From: Aliirhizobium smilacinae
GTDB taxonomy: Bacteria > Pseudomonadota > Alphaproteobacteria > Rhizobiales > Rhizobiaceae
Assembly: GCF_006335145.1 (NCBI RefSeq)
Contig: NZ_VDMN01000003.1
Location: 310,001-374,000 of the forward strand
DNA: 64,000 nt
Direction: 5' to 3'
A model generated the notes under the pieces. The model was given only the letters and a program-made list of their open reading frames with translations, was not told the DNA's origin and did no database searches. This document shows, one piece after another, positions 38,308 through 47,840 of the stretch. The stretch's first letter is position 1. Each line of letters begins with the position of its first letter. Made by a program: the position numbers and the translations under genes.

Positions 38308-38919
38308 ATGAAATCGGCAAACGGTCCCCTTCGTGTCGGCATTGGCGGCCCGGTCGGATCCGGCAAGACGCATCTGGCAGAAAAGCTGTGCAAGGCGATG
38401 CGGGACGAGTTTTCGGTCGCGGTCGTCACCAACGATATCTACACCAAGGAAGATGCCGACGCGCTGGTGCGGATGCAGGCGCTTTCATCGGATCGCATCG
38501 TGGGTGTCGAGACGGGCGGTTGTCCGCATACGGCGATCCGCGAAGATGCGACGATCAATCTCCAGGCGATTGCGGGCCTCAATGAGCGGTTTCCGGACCT
38601 GGATGTGGTGTTCATCGAATCGGGCGGGGACAATCTCGCAGCGACCTTCTCGCCGGATCTGGCAGATATCACGATCTACGTTATCTCAACCTGCCAGGGC
38701 GAGGAAATTCCGCGCAAGGGCGGGCCGGGGATTACCCGTTCCGATTTGCTCGTCATCAACAAGAAGGATCTGGCGCCTTATGTCGGCGTCGATATGGATG
38801 TGATGGACCGGGATGCCTCGCGCATGCGCGAGATGAAGCCGCATGTGTTTACCGATCTGAAACGCGGCGAGGGCGTCGGCCACATTGTCGAGTTTCTGAA
38901 ACGGCAGGGCGGGCTGTAA
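38308..38919 (+). CDS. ureG: Urease accessory GTPase UreG
   Basis: A 203-residue UreG. P-loop [11 protein letters not shown] (residues 10-20), then [13 protein letters not shown], the metal-binding [18 protein letters not shown] with the Cys-Pro-His site, [19 protein letters not shown], and [12 protein letters not shown] for guanine recognition are all present. GTP hydrolysis drives nickel insertion into urease. An AAAGGA ribosome-binding site lies before the start. It is the last urease gene in the window. Confidence 0.97.
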   Translation: MKSANGPLRVGIGGPVGSGKTHLAEKLCKAMRDEFSVAVVTNDIYTKEDADALVRMQALSSDRIVGVETGGCPHTAIREDATINLQAIAGLNERFPDLDVVFIESGGDNLAATFSPDLADITIYVISTCQGEEIPRKGGPGITRSDLLVINKKDLAPYVGVDMDVMDRDASRMREMKPHVFTDLKRGEGVGHIVEFLKRQGGL

Positions 38920-38953
38920 GTTTTCGCGCTTTTCAGATGAATTTGAAAAGAAA

Positions 38954-38982
38954 AGGCCGGCGGTCTAATGACCCGCCGGCCT
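38954..38982 (-). terminator. Terminator downstream of the Crp/Fnr gene
   Basis: A ten-base stem (AGGCCGGCGG / CCGCCGGCCT) followed on the minus strand by TTTTCTTTTC. This placement and polarity fit the end of the Crp/Fnr transcript from 39155. It also faces the end of ureG. Confidence 0.75.
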
Positions 38983-39154
38983 CGCCTGTCGCCGGACACC
39001 CCTGTGGCAACAGGCCGCTACGAAGGCTGCGTCGTCTCGCGCGCCCTCGAGCCTGAAGCAATTCCGCCTTTTTTCGAAAAGCGAAACTGCTCAATCTTGT
39101 ATGTCTCGCGCAATTCCGGGCGCAAAACCGGTTCCCACTTTTTCTGGAATTTCT

Positions 39155-39838
39155 TTAGATGTTCTTGAGTGCCTGAACGTCGCCAACCTGGATGATACGG
39201 CCGCGGACCGTCACGCCGACGCGGCGCAGGCTGGAAAAGGCGCGGGAGAGCGCTTCCGGTGCAAGTCCGAGCATGCCAGCCAGAAGGCTTTTCTGGAACG
39301 GAAGGCGGATCGATGCGGAGCCACCCTCAACCGGGCAGCGGCTCAATATGTAATTGGCGACCCGCTGCGGCGCGGTGAAAAGGCGGTCGTTGGCGATGCA
39401 GTCCATCGTGCCGACCAGATGCCGGGAGATTGCGGCGATCAGCGCCTTGGCAATTTCCGGGTCCTGCTGGGCAAGATCGCGCACAGCCTGCATGTCGAAG
39501 CGGGCGAGCGTTGCCGGCTCGGCCGTCTGGGCGTTGCAGCGGTAAACGTTGTCGTTGAACAGCAGATGTTCGGCAAATGTGTCGCCGGGAGCGCAAACCA
39601 TGATATCGGCCTCGCGGCCTTCGCGGCTCAACCGGAAAAGCCGGACATAACCATTCAGAACGCAGTAAAAGGCGTCGGCGGTTTCGCCCTCGCGCATGAC
39701 GAACTTGCGGGCCGGAAGCGTGCTGATCGTCATCATAGACATCAGCCGGACAAGGGCACTGTTGCCCAGCCCTGCCAGAAACGGTGCTTTCATAAGCACT
39801 GCCCGGTCTCGATTGCTGAGTTTCAGACTGCTGTTCAT
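39155..39838 (-). CDS. Crp/Fnr family regulator without Fe-S cysteines
   Basis: A 227-residue regulator from the start at 39838 (GGGAAGAG upstream). It has a cyclic-nucleotide-binding-like beta roll (about 20-110: FVMREGETADAFYCVLNGYV), a dimer helix and a winged helix-turn-helix with LAGMLGLAPEALSRAFSSLR. The E-x-x-S-R in the recognition helix is the FNR-type reader of TTGAT. There is no N-terminal Cys cluster, so it is not a classical oxygen-sensing FnrN; a FixK- or Dnr/NnrR-like role is more likely. A perfect FNR-type box lies upstream. Confidence 0.85.
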   Translation of the reverse strand: MNSSLKLSNRDRAVLMKAPFLAGLGNSALVRLMSMMTISTLPARKFVMREGETADAFYCVLNGYVRLFRLSREGREADIMVCAPGDTFAEHLLFNDNVYRCNAQTAEPATLARFDMQAVRDLAQQDPEIAKALIAAISRHLVGTMDCIANDRLFTAPQRVANYILSRCPVEGGSASIRLPFQKSLLAGMLGLAPEALSRAFSSLRRVGVTVRGRIIQVGDVQALKNI

Positions 39839-39912
39839 CTCACTATCTCTTCCCTTTTTTCGACCAACGCGAAATCCTTGAAAACAGGATAACGCGTGAG
39901 GCAAAGAGGGAT

Positions 39913-39926
39913 TTGATACTGATCAA
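39913..39926. promoter_or_regulatory. FNR/FixK-type box
   Basis: TTGATACTGATCAA is an exact match to TTGAT-N4-ATCAA. It is centred about 80 bases upstream of the Crp/Fnr start and about 70 bases beyond the end of the RND permease gene, so the Crp/Fnr gene is the only likely target. Confidence 0.75.
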
Positions 39927-39989
39927 TCAATCACGCAATTTGGATCGTTGTCAGACAGTCAGATATGGCGGATCAACCCGACGGAAAGG

Positions 39990-42900
39990 TCACTCGGCGG
40001 CCGTTGGTGGCAGCCGAAGCACGCGTTGGCCTGCCTGCGTACCGGAAGTGTCTGAATTTCCGTTGTTTTCCAGGCGATCCAGTCGTTCTTCGAGTTCCGT
40101 CAGGCTGCGACGATTTTGCCGGGTCTGATGGGCGACTTCGTCCGATGACATCAGGTCTTCCTGCTCCTTGGCGCCGACGAAGCGGCCGAAGAGGCGGCCG
40201 AGAAGGCGTGACAGATCGTCCATGATGAGGAAAAAGGAGGGAACGACAAGCAGCGACAGCACCGTCGAGACGATGATGCCGCCGATGACGGCAATCGCCA
40301 TCGGTGCGCGAAATGAGCCGCCTTCGCCGACGCCCATCGCAGAGGGCAGCATGCCGGCGGACATGGCGATCGAGGTCATGATGATGGGCCTTGCACGCTT
40401 GCGGCCGGCCTCGACCATGGCGTGAACCCGTTCCAGCCCGTGCCGTTTCATCTCGATGGCGAAATCGACGAGCAGGATGGCGTTCTTGGTGACGATGCCC
40501 ATCAGCATCAGGATGCCGATCAGGACCGGCATGGAGAGCGCGTTCTGCGTTGCGATCAAGGCGACCGCCACACCGCCGATGGCAAGCGGCAGGGAGAAGA
40601 GGATGGTGAAAGGCTGGATCACGTCCTTGAACAGCAAGATCAGCACGACGAGAACCAGCATCAGGCCCATCAGCATCGCATTGCCGAAGCTTTGCGTCAT
40701 TTCGCCCTGGACCTTGGCGTCACCGCTTTCTGCCAGCCGGACCGTGGAGGGCAAGTCGGTTTCATCGACGATGCGCTTGAATTCGGCGCTTGCTGTGTCC
40801 AGCGCCGTGCCGAAGGGAACGTCGGAGCCGATCGCCACGACCCGGTTTCGGTCGTTACGCTTGATCGAGCTCGGGCCTTCCGAATAATCGATATCGGCGA
40901 CGCTGTAGAGCGGCACCATCGTGCCGGACGAGGTTTTTACCTTGAGATTGCGGATCGATTGCAGGTCGCGGCGGGTGTCGAGCGAAGTCTGCACCCGGAT
41001 CGGGATCTGGCGGCTGTCCAGCGAGATTTTTGCGAGATTGGCATCGATATCGCCGATCGTCGCGACGCGGACGGTTTCGGAGATCTGCTGCGGGGTGATG
41101 CCGAGGCGCGAGGCTTCCGCCATGCGCGGGCGGATCTGCAGTTCCGGGCGGGGCAGGGCGCCTTCCGACGAAACGTTGACCAGGATCGGCGAAGCGCGCA
41201 GTTTTGATTCCAGCAGGCTGACCGCGTCGTTCAGGTCGTCCTCGCTGGAGGATAGGAAGTTGAACGACAGTTCGCGTTCGGCCCGGTCGTTGACCTTGGA
41301 GATGCGCACGTCCGGGATCGAGCGTACGGCGGCAAAAATATCCTTTTCGACATCCCATTGCGGCCTGCTGCGGCCGTGTTCGGGAATTTTCGGCAGGAGA
41401 TCGCCGATCAGCGGGATGGCGCCAAAACCCTTGTTGACGATGGTTTTCACCAGCGAATGGTCGATATTCTGCAGGATTACGCGCACGGTTGCGCGGCGCA
41501 GTTCGAGATCGCCCTTGGGGGAGGCGCCGCCCAACGTGAAGACGCTTTCGACGCCGTCGATATTCTTGACGGCCTCATAGACGCTGGTGCTGACGGCATC
41601 CGTCTCTTCCAGCGTCGCATTGGGCGGCAGCTCGAGAGAGAGGACGACGCGGGACGAGTCATCCGGCGGCAGGAATGAGCCGGGAACCTTGCTGAGCAGG
41701 AACAATGACCCGGCGAGAAAACCGATCGCAACGAGAAGGGTCGTGTAGCGCCAGTACCATTTGCGCGTTGTGCCGGTGACGACGCGGGTATAAGCCTTCA
41801 TCAACGGGCCGTCATTGTCGTGATGGTCGTCCTCTCTCCCGTCTTCGGCGCGCATCAGGTAGGCAGCCATCAGCGGCGTGATCAGGCGTGCCACCGCCAG
41901 CGAGAAGAATACCGAGAAAGCCACCGTCAGGCCGAACTGGATAAAATACTGGCCCGGAATACCCGGCATGAAGGAGACCGGCACGAAAACGGCGATGATG
42001 GTGAAGCTGGTGGCGATCACCGCAAGGCCGATTTCGTCGGCCGCTTCCAATGCGGCGCGATAAGGTGTCTTGCCCATCTTGATGTGGCGGGCAATGTTCT
42101 CGATCTCGACGATCGCGTCGTCGACGAGGATGCCGGTCGCAAGCGTCAGCGCCAGGAACGAAACGAGGTTCAGCGAGAACCCCATCATATGCATGATCCA
42201 GAAGGTCGGGATGGCCGACAGCGGCAGGGCGACAGCCGCAATCAGCGTTGCACGCCAGTTGCGCAGGAAGAGAAAGACGACGATGACGGCAAGGATCGAG
42301 CCCTCCACCAGCGTGTGAAGGGCCGCTTCGTAATTGCCGTAAGTGAAGTAGACGGAATCATCGACCATTTCGATGGCGACATCGGGATGCGCCTTGCGGA
42401 TACCGTCCAGCCCCTCGGCCACGGTTTCGGCGACCGACACTTCGCTGGCGCCCTTGGCGCGGAAGACTGCGAAGGTGACGGACGGGTTGCCGTTGAAGCG
42501 CGAGAAGGATTTCTGCTCCTCGTAGGTGTCGGTCACGCGGCCGAGTTCGGACAGTTTCACGAAGCGCCCGTTGGACAGGGCGATGTTGGTATCGGCAAGC
42601 TGCTGGACATTGCGGGCGTCGCCGAGCGTGCGGATCGTCTGTTCGTTGCCGGCCACCTGGCCGCGGCCGGAGCCGAGATCGACATTGGTACCCTTGATCT
42701 GCGTGTTCACGTCGGCGGCAGTGATGCCATAGGCATCGAGCTTTGCCGGGTTGAGCGATACACGCACTTCACGATCGGAGCCGCCGTAACGGTCTATGCG
42801 GCCGATGCCGGGCTTGCCCTGCAGGTCACGGGTGATCGTATCGTCGACGAACCAGGAGAGTTCCTCCAGCGTCATGTTGGGAGAGGAGACTGCGAAGGTC

Positions 42901-43316
42901 TGGATCGCCTGTCCTTCGACATCGACCTTGCTGACGATCGGTTCCTCGATGCCTGCCGGCAGGTCGCTGCGGATCTTGTCGATCTGGTCCTTGGTGTCCT
43001 GCACCGCTTCTTCGGTCGGCTTTTCGATGCGGAAGACGATGACGGTCTGCGACTGGCCGTCGGTGACGGTCGACTGGATTTCGTCTATGCCGCTGATCGA
43101 GGCGACGGCATCTTCGATCTCCTTGGTCACCTGCATCTCGAGTTCGGCCGGCGAGGCGCCGCTCTGCGTTACGGTGACCGAGACGACGGGAACGTCGATA
43201 TTCGGGAAACGGGTGATCGGCAAAGCGAAGAAGGATTGCAGGCCGACGACCAGCAACAGGGCGAAGGCCAGCAGGGGTGCGATCGGATTACGGATCGACC
43301 AGGCGGAAAAATTCAT
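39990..43316 (-). CDS. RND efflux inner-membrane transporter
   Basis: An 1108-residue RND pump of the AcrB/MexF-like class. It has an N-terminal membrane helix (SIRNPIAPLLAFALLLVVGL), a periplasmic porter with FPNIDVPVVSVTV, a helix-4 segment LATGILVDDAIVEIENIAR containing the proton-relay acidic pair, and the second half starting about residue 520. About 60 extra C-terminal residues form a short coiled coil (NRRSLTELEERLDRLENN). It overlaps the adaptor gene by four bases. Substrate unknown; no outer-membrane partner gene is adjacent. Confidence 0.93.
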   Translation of the reverse strand: MNFSAWSIRNPIAPLLAFALLLVVGLQSFFALPITRFPNIDVPVVSVTVTQSGASPAELEMQVTKEIEDAVASISGIDEIQSTVTDGQSQTVIVFRIEKPTEEAVQDTKDQIDKIRSDLPAGIEEPIVSKVDVEGQAIQTFAVSSPNMTLEELSWFVDDTITRDLQGKPGIGRIDRYGGSDREVRVSLNPAKLDAYGITAADVNTQIKGTNVDLGSGRGQVAGNEQTIRTLGDARNVQQLADTNIALSNGRFVKLSELGRVTDTYEEQKSFSRFNGNPSVTFAVFRAKGASEVSVAETVAEGLDGIRKAHPDVAIEMVDDSVYFTYGNYEAALHTLVEGSILAVIVVFLFLRNWRATLIAAVALPLSAIPTFWIMHMMGFSLNLVSFLALTLATGILVDDAIVEIENIARHIKMGKTPYRAALEAADEIGLAVIATSFTIIAVFVPVSFMPGIPGQYFIQFGLTVAFSVFFSLAVARLITPLMAAYLMRAEDGREDDHHDNDGPLMKAYTRVVTGTTRKWYWRYTTLLVAIGFLAGSLFLLSKVPGSFLPPDDSSRVVLSLELPPNATLEETDAVSTSVYEAVKNIDGVESVFTLGGASPKGDLELRRATVRVILQNIDHSLVKTIVNKGFGAIPLIGDLLPKIPEHGRSRPQWDVEKDIFAAVRSIPDVRISKVNDRAERELSFNFLSSSEDDLNDAVSLLESKLRASPILVNVSSEGALPRPELQIRPRMAEASRLGITPQQISETVRVATIGDIDANLAKISLDSRQIPIRVQTSLDTRRDLQSIRNLKVKTSSGTMVPLYSVADIDYSEGPSSIKRNDRNRVVAIGSDVPFGTALDTASAEFKRIVDETDLPSTVRLAESGDAKVQGEMTQSFGNAMLMGLMLVLVVLILLFKDVIQPFTILFSLPLAIGGVAVALIATQNALSMPVLIGILMLMGIVTKNAILLVDFAIEMKRHGLERVHAMVEAGRKRARPIIMTSIAMSAGMLPSAMGVGEGGSFRAPMAIAVIGGIIVSTVLSLLVVPSFFLIMDDLSRLLGRLFGRFVGAKEQEDLMSSDEVAHQTRQNRRSLTELEERLDRLENNGNSDTSGTQAGQRVLRLPPTAAE

Positions 43317-44524
43317 TGCGAGGCCTCCGTGCCCTTCGCTGCCGCCGGTTTTTCCGGAACCGGTGCGATATGATCTCCGTCACGGACGAAGGCACCGGCC
43401 TTGGCAACGACAACGTCTCCTGACCGCAGGCCGTTCAGAACCTGAACAAAGCCGCCGTCCTGAAAACCAATGTCGATTTTGACCTGCTTGACGATGCCTT
43501 GCTCGACCTTACGGGCAAAGGACCCCTCGCGTCCCGTCGTGACGGCGGAGAGCGGAAGGGCGAGCGCTTCGGCCTGCTCAACGATGATCGCGGCGCGGCC
43601 GTACATGCCGGCGCGGGCGCCGCTGTCGGCATCGATCTCGATATGGACGAGGCCGAGCCTGGTGGTCTGGTCGACGGTCGGGGAGACAAGCCGGACGCGG
43701 CCTTCAATCTCCCGCTGGCCGCCGGCGACGGTGACGAGCGCCTTCTGGCCGATCTTGGCTTTCTGAATGTCGGATTCGGAAATGTCGGCGACCAGTTCGA
43801 TCGCACCGTCCTTGATAATGGTGAAAAGCGGATCGCCATTGCCGGAGGCGATGGCCCCGACCTTGGCATTTTTCGCAGAGATGACACCGGCAACCGGCGC
43901 CTTGACGCCGGTGCGGGCGAGCTGCAGATCGACGTCCGCAAGCTGGGCCTCGATGACGTGGACATCGGCTTCGCCAACCGCGACCGACTGGCGGGCGGCA
44001 TTCAGCCGGGCGCGGGCAACATCGACCTGGGCATTCGCCTGTTCTAGCTGGGAGACGGTGCTCGTGCCGCTCTCGTTCAGCTTTTTCGTGCGGTCACGCT
44101 GTTTCGTTGCGTCATCGAGATTTGCCTCAGCCTCGATGACCTGAGCCTGGTACTGGGCGACCGAGGCCTCGGCCTTGGCCCTATTGGCCTGATACTGGCT
44201 TTTCTGCAGCAGCAGGGCATCGTCGTTGAGGGTCGCCAGGACGGCGTCCGCTTCAACCTCGTCGGCGATATCGACGTTGATCGTCTTTACCGACAGGCCC
44301 TCGACAAGCGGCTGCACATAAATCTCGTCGATCGGCCGGATGGTGCCGGTTGCGATGATGCGATTGGTCAGCGGCCTGGTCACGGCCTCGGTGACGATGA
44401 TCGACGGGAGCTTTGCTTCTCCAATTGCGGCCTGGCCGGTTTCCTGGGCTGCAAGCGGCGAGGCCGCAAAGGAGGCGGCCAGCAGGATCAATGCAGGTAT
44501 CGATTTCGACAAGCGAAGCGGCAT
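43313..44524 (-). CDS. RND efflux periplasmic adaptor (membrane fusion protein)
   Basis: A 403-residue adaptor with a signal peptide (MPLRLSKSIPALILLAASFA) from the start at 44524. Barrel-sandwich halves flank a long alpha-helical hairpin (about 95-180: KSQYQANRAKAEASVAQYQA and RTKKLNESGTSTVSQLEQAN), with the lipoyl half APVAGVISAKNAKVGA after it. It links the inner-membrane pump to an outer-membrane channel. It is the first gene of the two-gene operon. Confidence 0.92.
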   Translation of the reverse strand: MPLRLSKSIPALILLAASFAASPLAAQETGQAAIGEAKLPSIIVTEAVTRPLTNRIIATGTIRPIDEIYVQPLVEGLSVKTINVDIADEVEADAVLATLNDDALLLQKSQYQANRAKAEASVAQYQAQVIEAEANLDDATKQRDRTKKLNESGTSTVSQLEQANAQVDVARARLNAARQSVAVGEADVHVIEAQLADVDLQLARTGVKAPVAGVISAKNAKVGAIASGNGDPLFTIIKDGAIELVADISESDIQKAKIGQKALVTVAGGQREIEGRVRLVSPTVDQTTRLGLVHIEIDADSGARAGMYGRAAIIVEQAEALALPLSAVTTGREGSFARKVEQGIVKQVKIDIGFQDGGFVQVLNGLRSGDVVVAKAGAFVRDGDHIAPVPEKPAAAKGTEASQ

Positions 44525-44738
44525 GCGACACATCCAATATTCGAGGTCAGAAGCGCGCCGAAGATCGGCGTCCCAGCGTCATACGTCCTCCCTGTATGAC
44601 GCGGGACAAGAGCGGCATCCGACATTGCTTCGAAACAAAAGCCGGAAATAGTGATGCTCGCTTTCGCGGCTACATTTAAGTGCTTGCCGTCCGGCGATCA
44701 ATCCGTTCATTCCAGACGAGATGACACGCCCTGATGGC

Positions 44739-44767
44739 AAAAAAATGCCCGGCAACGTGCCGGGCAT
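44739..44767 (-). terminator. Terminator after the pyrimidine-cluster binding protein
   Basis: ATGCCCGGCACGTTGCCGGGCAT on the minus strand followed by seven Ts. A strong rho-independent terminator about 30 bases after the stop of the binding-protein gene, marking the end of the operon that starts near 52.6 kb or part of it. Confidence 0.88.
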
Positions 44768-44797
44768 GAAGAAGTATCAGGGATATTTGTTGCCGGA

Positions 44798-45763
44798 TTA
44801 TTTCAGCGCTGCACTGGTGATATCTGCCGTATAGGCGCCTTCCGGTGCCTTGCTGATGATCTTCTGGTCGGTGAGCGCCTTGACCGTACGATCATAAGTT
44901 CCCTTGTCCAGCTTGCCGTCGCCGATCAGCTTGGCGACTTCGCCCACCATGCGCTTCTGATGGTTCTCGTCCTGACCGCCGTTGTCCATGACGATTTCGG
45001 CGGCTTCTTCCGGATTGTCGATCGCGTACTTCCAGCCCTTCATCGAAGCGCGGACGAACTTGACCATGTTTTCCTTGAATTTCGGGTCCTTGAGCTTGGT
45101 GTCGAGGACGTAAAGCCCGTCTTCCAGCAGGTCGTTGCCGAGCGCGGTATAGTTGAAGACGACAAGGTCTTCCGCCTTGAAGCCGGCATCGATCGCCTGC
45201 CAGTACTCGTTATAGGTCATCACAGAGATACAGTTCGCCTGCTTCTGGACGAGCGGTTGCACGTCAAAGCTCTGCTTCAGCACGGTGACGCCATCTGTAC
45301 CGCCCTCGGTCTTCAGACCGAGCTTGTTCATCCAGGCGAAGAACGGATATTCGTTGCCGAAGAACCAGACGCCGAGCGTCTTGCCCTTGAAGTCCGCCTC
45401 GGTCTTGATCGGGCCGTCCTTGGGGCAGATCAGTTCGAGGCCGGATTTCTGAAACGGCTGGGCGATGTTGATCAGCGGCACGCCCTTTTCGCGGGCGACC
45501 AATGCGCCGCCCATCCAGTCGACGATGACATCGGCGCCGCCACCGGCGATGACCTGCTCCGGCGCGATATCCGGGCCGCCCGGCTTGATCGTGACGTCCA
45601 GGCCTTCCTCTTCGTAATAACCCTTGTCCTTGGCGACGAAATAACCGCCGAACTGGCCCTGGGCCACCCATTTCAGCTGCAACGTCACCTTGTCGGCTGC
45701 GATCGCCTGCGCGGCCGCAAGCGACATCACACCGGCCATCAATGCCATCATCATCTTTTTCAT
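44798..45763 (-). CDS. ABC transporter substrate-binding protein (NMT1/THI5-like)
   Basis: A 321-residue periplasmic binding protein: signal peptide MKKMMMALMAGVMSLAAAQA, then LQLKWVAQGQFGGYFVAKDK, the opening of the NMT1/ThiY pyrimidine-precursor-binder family. Later motifs include GGGADVIVDWMGGALVA and GVWFFGNEYPFFAWM. Relatives bind formylaminopyrimidine or hydroxymethylpyrimidine. Given hydA, the carbamoyl-amidohydrolase and rutR in the same cluster, a pyrimidine base or its breakdown product is the likely ligand, which is inference. Two permeases and an ATPase lie upstream. Confidence 0.88.
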   Translation of the reverse strand: MKKMMMALMAGVMSLAAAQAIAADKVTLQLKWVAQGQFGGYFVAKDKGYYEEEGLDVTIKPGGPDIAPEQVIAGGGADVIVDWMGGALVAREKGVPLINIAQPFQKSGLELICPKDGPIKTEADFKGKTLGVWFFGNEYPFFAWMNKLGLKTEGGTDGVTVLKQSFDVQPLVQKQANCISVMTYNEYWQAIDAGFKAEDLVVFNYTALGNDLLEDGLYVLDTKLKDPKFKENMVKFVRASMKGWKYAIDNPEEAAEIVMDNGGQDENHQKRMVGEVAKLIGDGKLDKGTYDRTVKALTDQKIISKAPEGAYTADITSAALK

Positions 45764-45816
45764 TGCTGCTACCCTCTCTTTCCGCGGCGCGATGTTACGC
45801 GGGCGGTTCGTTGCGC

Positions 45817-46944
45817 CTAACCCCCACGGTTAGACGGATGCCAGAATGTGGTGGCTCTCTCTCCCAGAGCGACCACACCATAAAAGACAGAACCGACGAG
45901 CGCTGCAACCGCGATTTCGGCCCAGACCATATCGACATTCATGCGGCCGATCTCGGTGGAGATGCGGAACCCCATGCCGACGATCGGGGTGCCAAAAAAT
46001 TCGGCGACGATCGCGCCGATCAGCGCCAGCGTCGAATTGATTTTCAGCGCATTGAAGATGAAGGGCATGGCTGCGGGCAGGCGCAGTTTCGTCAGCGTTT
46101 GCCAGTAGTCCGACGCGTATGAATGCATCAGGTCGCGTTCCATCGAACCGGCTGCGCTCAGGCCCGCGATCGTGTTCACCAGCATGGGGAAGAAGGTCAT
46201 GACGATGACGACGGCTGCCTTCGATTGCCAGTCGAAACCGAACCACATGACCATGATCGGCGCGACACCGATGATCGGCAGTGCCGACATGAGATTGGCG
46301 ATCGGCAGCAGGCCGCGACGGAAGAAGGCGATGCGGTCGGCCAGGATCGCCACCGCGAAGCCCGCAGCGCAGCCGACAAGATAACCGAAGATCACGGCCT
46401 TGAAGACGGTCTGCTGCACATCCGCCCAGAGTGTCGGGATCGAGGATGCGAAGCGGACACCGATCGCCGACGGTGGCGGCAGGATGATGAAGGGAATGCC
46501 GAAGCCGCGGGTCGCCGCTTCCCAGAGGATCAGGATCCAGGCGCCGAAGATTGCCGGGATGACGAGGCGCAGAAGGCCATCCACGGTTTTCGACCGGACC
46601 TTAAGCGCGGAAAGGATGCTGACGCAGCGCCAGGCCAGCAGCCAGTTGGCGGCGAGTGCTAGGAAAAAGGCCGTGGATGCCATTCCTTCGTTACCGGCAA
46701 GGCGGGCAATCAACAGACTGGTGGAAAAATGCGCGCAGACGAGCAGCGTGACTGCCACGAATACAGAGGGCAGTGGCAGGAGTGAGACGAGTGTCGCGCC
46801 GATCGTCAGGACGAAGATGGAGAACATCCGCATCGGATTGTAGGCGAATGGCGCTTCTGCTGAGAGAAAGGGGAGAGTCGCCAAGGCTGCGAGCGCAAGC
46901 GCCAGTGCCAACCACGATTGCCAGGATCTTTTCAGGATGGTCAT
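45817..46944 (-). CDS. ABC transporter permease, long form
   Basis: A 375-residue permease of the SsuC/ThiX type. The C-terminal 250 residues are the standard domain, with the EAA-type loop SYASDYWQTLTKLRLPAAMP. The N-terminal ~120 residues add about three extra membrane helices not found in short SsuC permeases. It overlaps the second permease gene by four bases. The two permeases probably form a heterodimer channel. Confidence 0.88.
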   Translation of the reverse strand: MTILKRSWQSWLALALALAALATLPFLSAEAPFAYNPMRMFSIFVLTIGATLVSLLPLPSVFVAVTLLVCAHFSTSLLIARLAGNEGMASTAFFLALAANWLLAWRCVSILSALKVRSKTVDGLLRLVIPAIFGAWILILWEAATRGFGIPFIILPPPSAIGVRFASSIPTLWADVQQTVFKAVIFGYLVGCAAGFAVAILADRIAFFRRGLLPIANLMSALPIIGVAPIMVMWFGFDWQSKAAVVIVMTFFPMLVNTIAGLSAAGSMERDLMHSYASDYWQTLTKLRLPAAMPFIFNALKINSTLALIGAIVAEFFGTPIVGMGFRISTEIGRMNVDMVWAEIAVAALVGSVFYGVVALGERATTFWHPSNRGG

Positions 46945-47840
46945 CCGAGCCTCCTTTCCGGTTTTGCACCCATCGCCCGTTCCACGAGCTTTCCGACCAG
47001 TGCGACGATGGCGACCAGAAGTGCCGCAAGCACCGAGCCGGCGATCAGGGCTGCCCAGATGTCGATCGTCTGGCTGTAATAGGCGCCGGCGAGCAGTTTC
47101 GAGCCGATGCCGGCAACCGCGCCGGTCGGCAGTTCGCCGACGATCGCGCCGACAAGGCTGGCGGCAATCGCAACTTTCATCGAGGTGAACAGGAAGGGGA
47201 CGGAGGCCGGGACACGCAGCTTCCAGAAGGTCTGGGCGATGCTCGCATGATAGGTGCGCATCAGGTCGAGCTGGATCAGTTCCGGCGAGCGCAGGCCTTT
47301 CACCATGCCGACGGCGACGGGGAAGAAGGAGAGGTAGGTCGAGATCAGCGCCTTGGGCAGGAGGCCGGTGATGTTGACAGCGCCGAGCACGACGATGACC
47401 ATGGGGGCGACAGCAAGGATCGGCACCATCTGCGAGGCGATGATCCAGGGCATCAGGCTGCGGTCGAGCGCCTTCACGTGGACGATGCCGACAGCAATCA
47501 GGATGCCGAGAAGCGTGCCGAGCGTGAAGCCGACCGCCGTCGACGAAAGCGTCACCCCGGCATGATAGACGAGGCTGCGGTTTGAGGTGACTTTTCGCAG
47601 AAACGTGTTTTCGAAAACGCTGCTTGCCACCTGATGCGGTGCCGGAAGCGTCGGTTTCGGCTGCGACATGGTCTTTTCGAAGAACTCGATTGACGTCGAG
47701 GTGACGTTGGCGCGGCGGTCGAGATCGCGCTGGAAGGGCGCATTCATGAAATACGCGCCGACATACCAGATCGCGATGATGGCGATGACGATCGTCGCGA
47801 CGGGCATGATCCTGTGCTGGAACAGTTTTTCGCGTTGCAT
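46941..47840 (-). CDS. ABC transporter permease
   Basis: A 299-residue SsuC/ThiX-type permease. The start at 47840 (MQREKLFQHRIMPVATIVIA) is chosen because the open frame reaching to 48263 runs antisense-like through the DMT gene and a repeat element. An N-terminal membrane helix precedes a ~70-residue loop and the transport domain with LMRTYHASIAQTFWKLRVPA as the ATPase-contact loop. Its start overlaps the DMT gene stop by one base (TGATG). Confidence 0.88.
   Translation of the reverse strand: MQREKLFQHRIMPVATIVIAIIAIWYVGAYFMNAPFQRDLDRRANVTSTSIEFFEKTMSQPKPTLPAPHQVASSVFENTFLRKVTSNRSLVYHAGVTLSSTAVGFTLGTLLGILIAVGIVHVKALDRSLMPWIIASQMVPILAVAPMVIVVLGAVNITGLLPKALISTYLSFFPVAVGMVKGLRSPELIQLDLMRTYHASIAQTFWKLRVPASVPFLFTSMKVAIAASLVGAIVGELPTGAVAGIGSKLLAGAYYSQTIDIWAALIAGSVLAALLVAIVALVGKLVERAMGAKPERRLG

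Noticed and set aside
45764..45816. TPP riboswitch in front of the ThiY-like permease/binding-protein genes
   Set aside because: Only 53 bases separate the genes and no THI-box core is present, so thiamine control is unlikely at this place.
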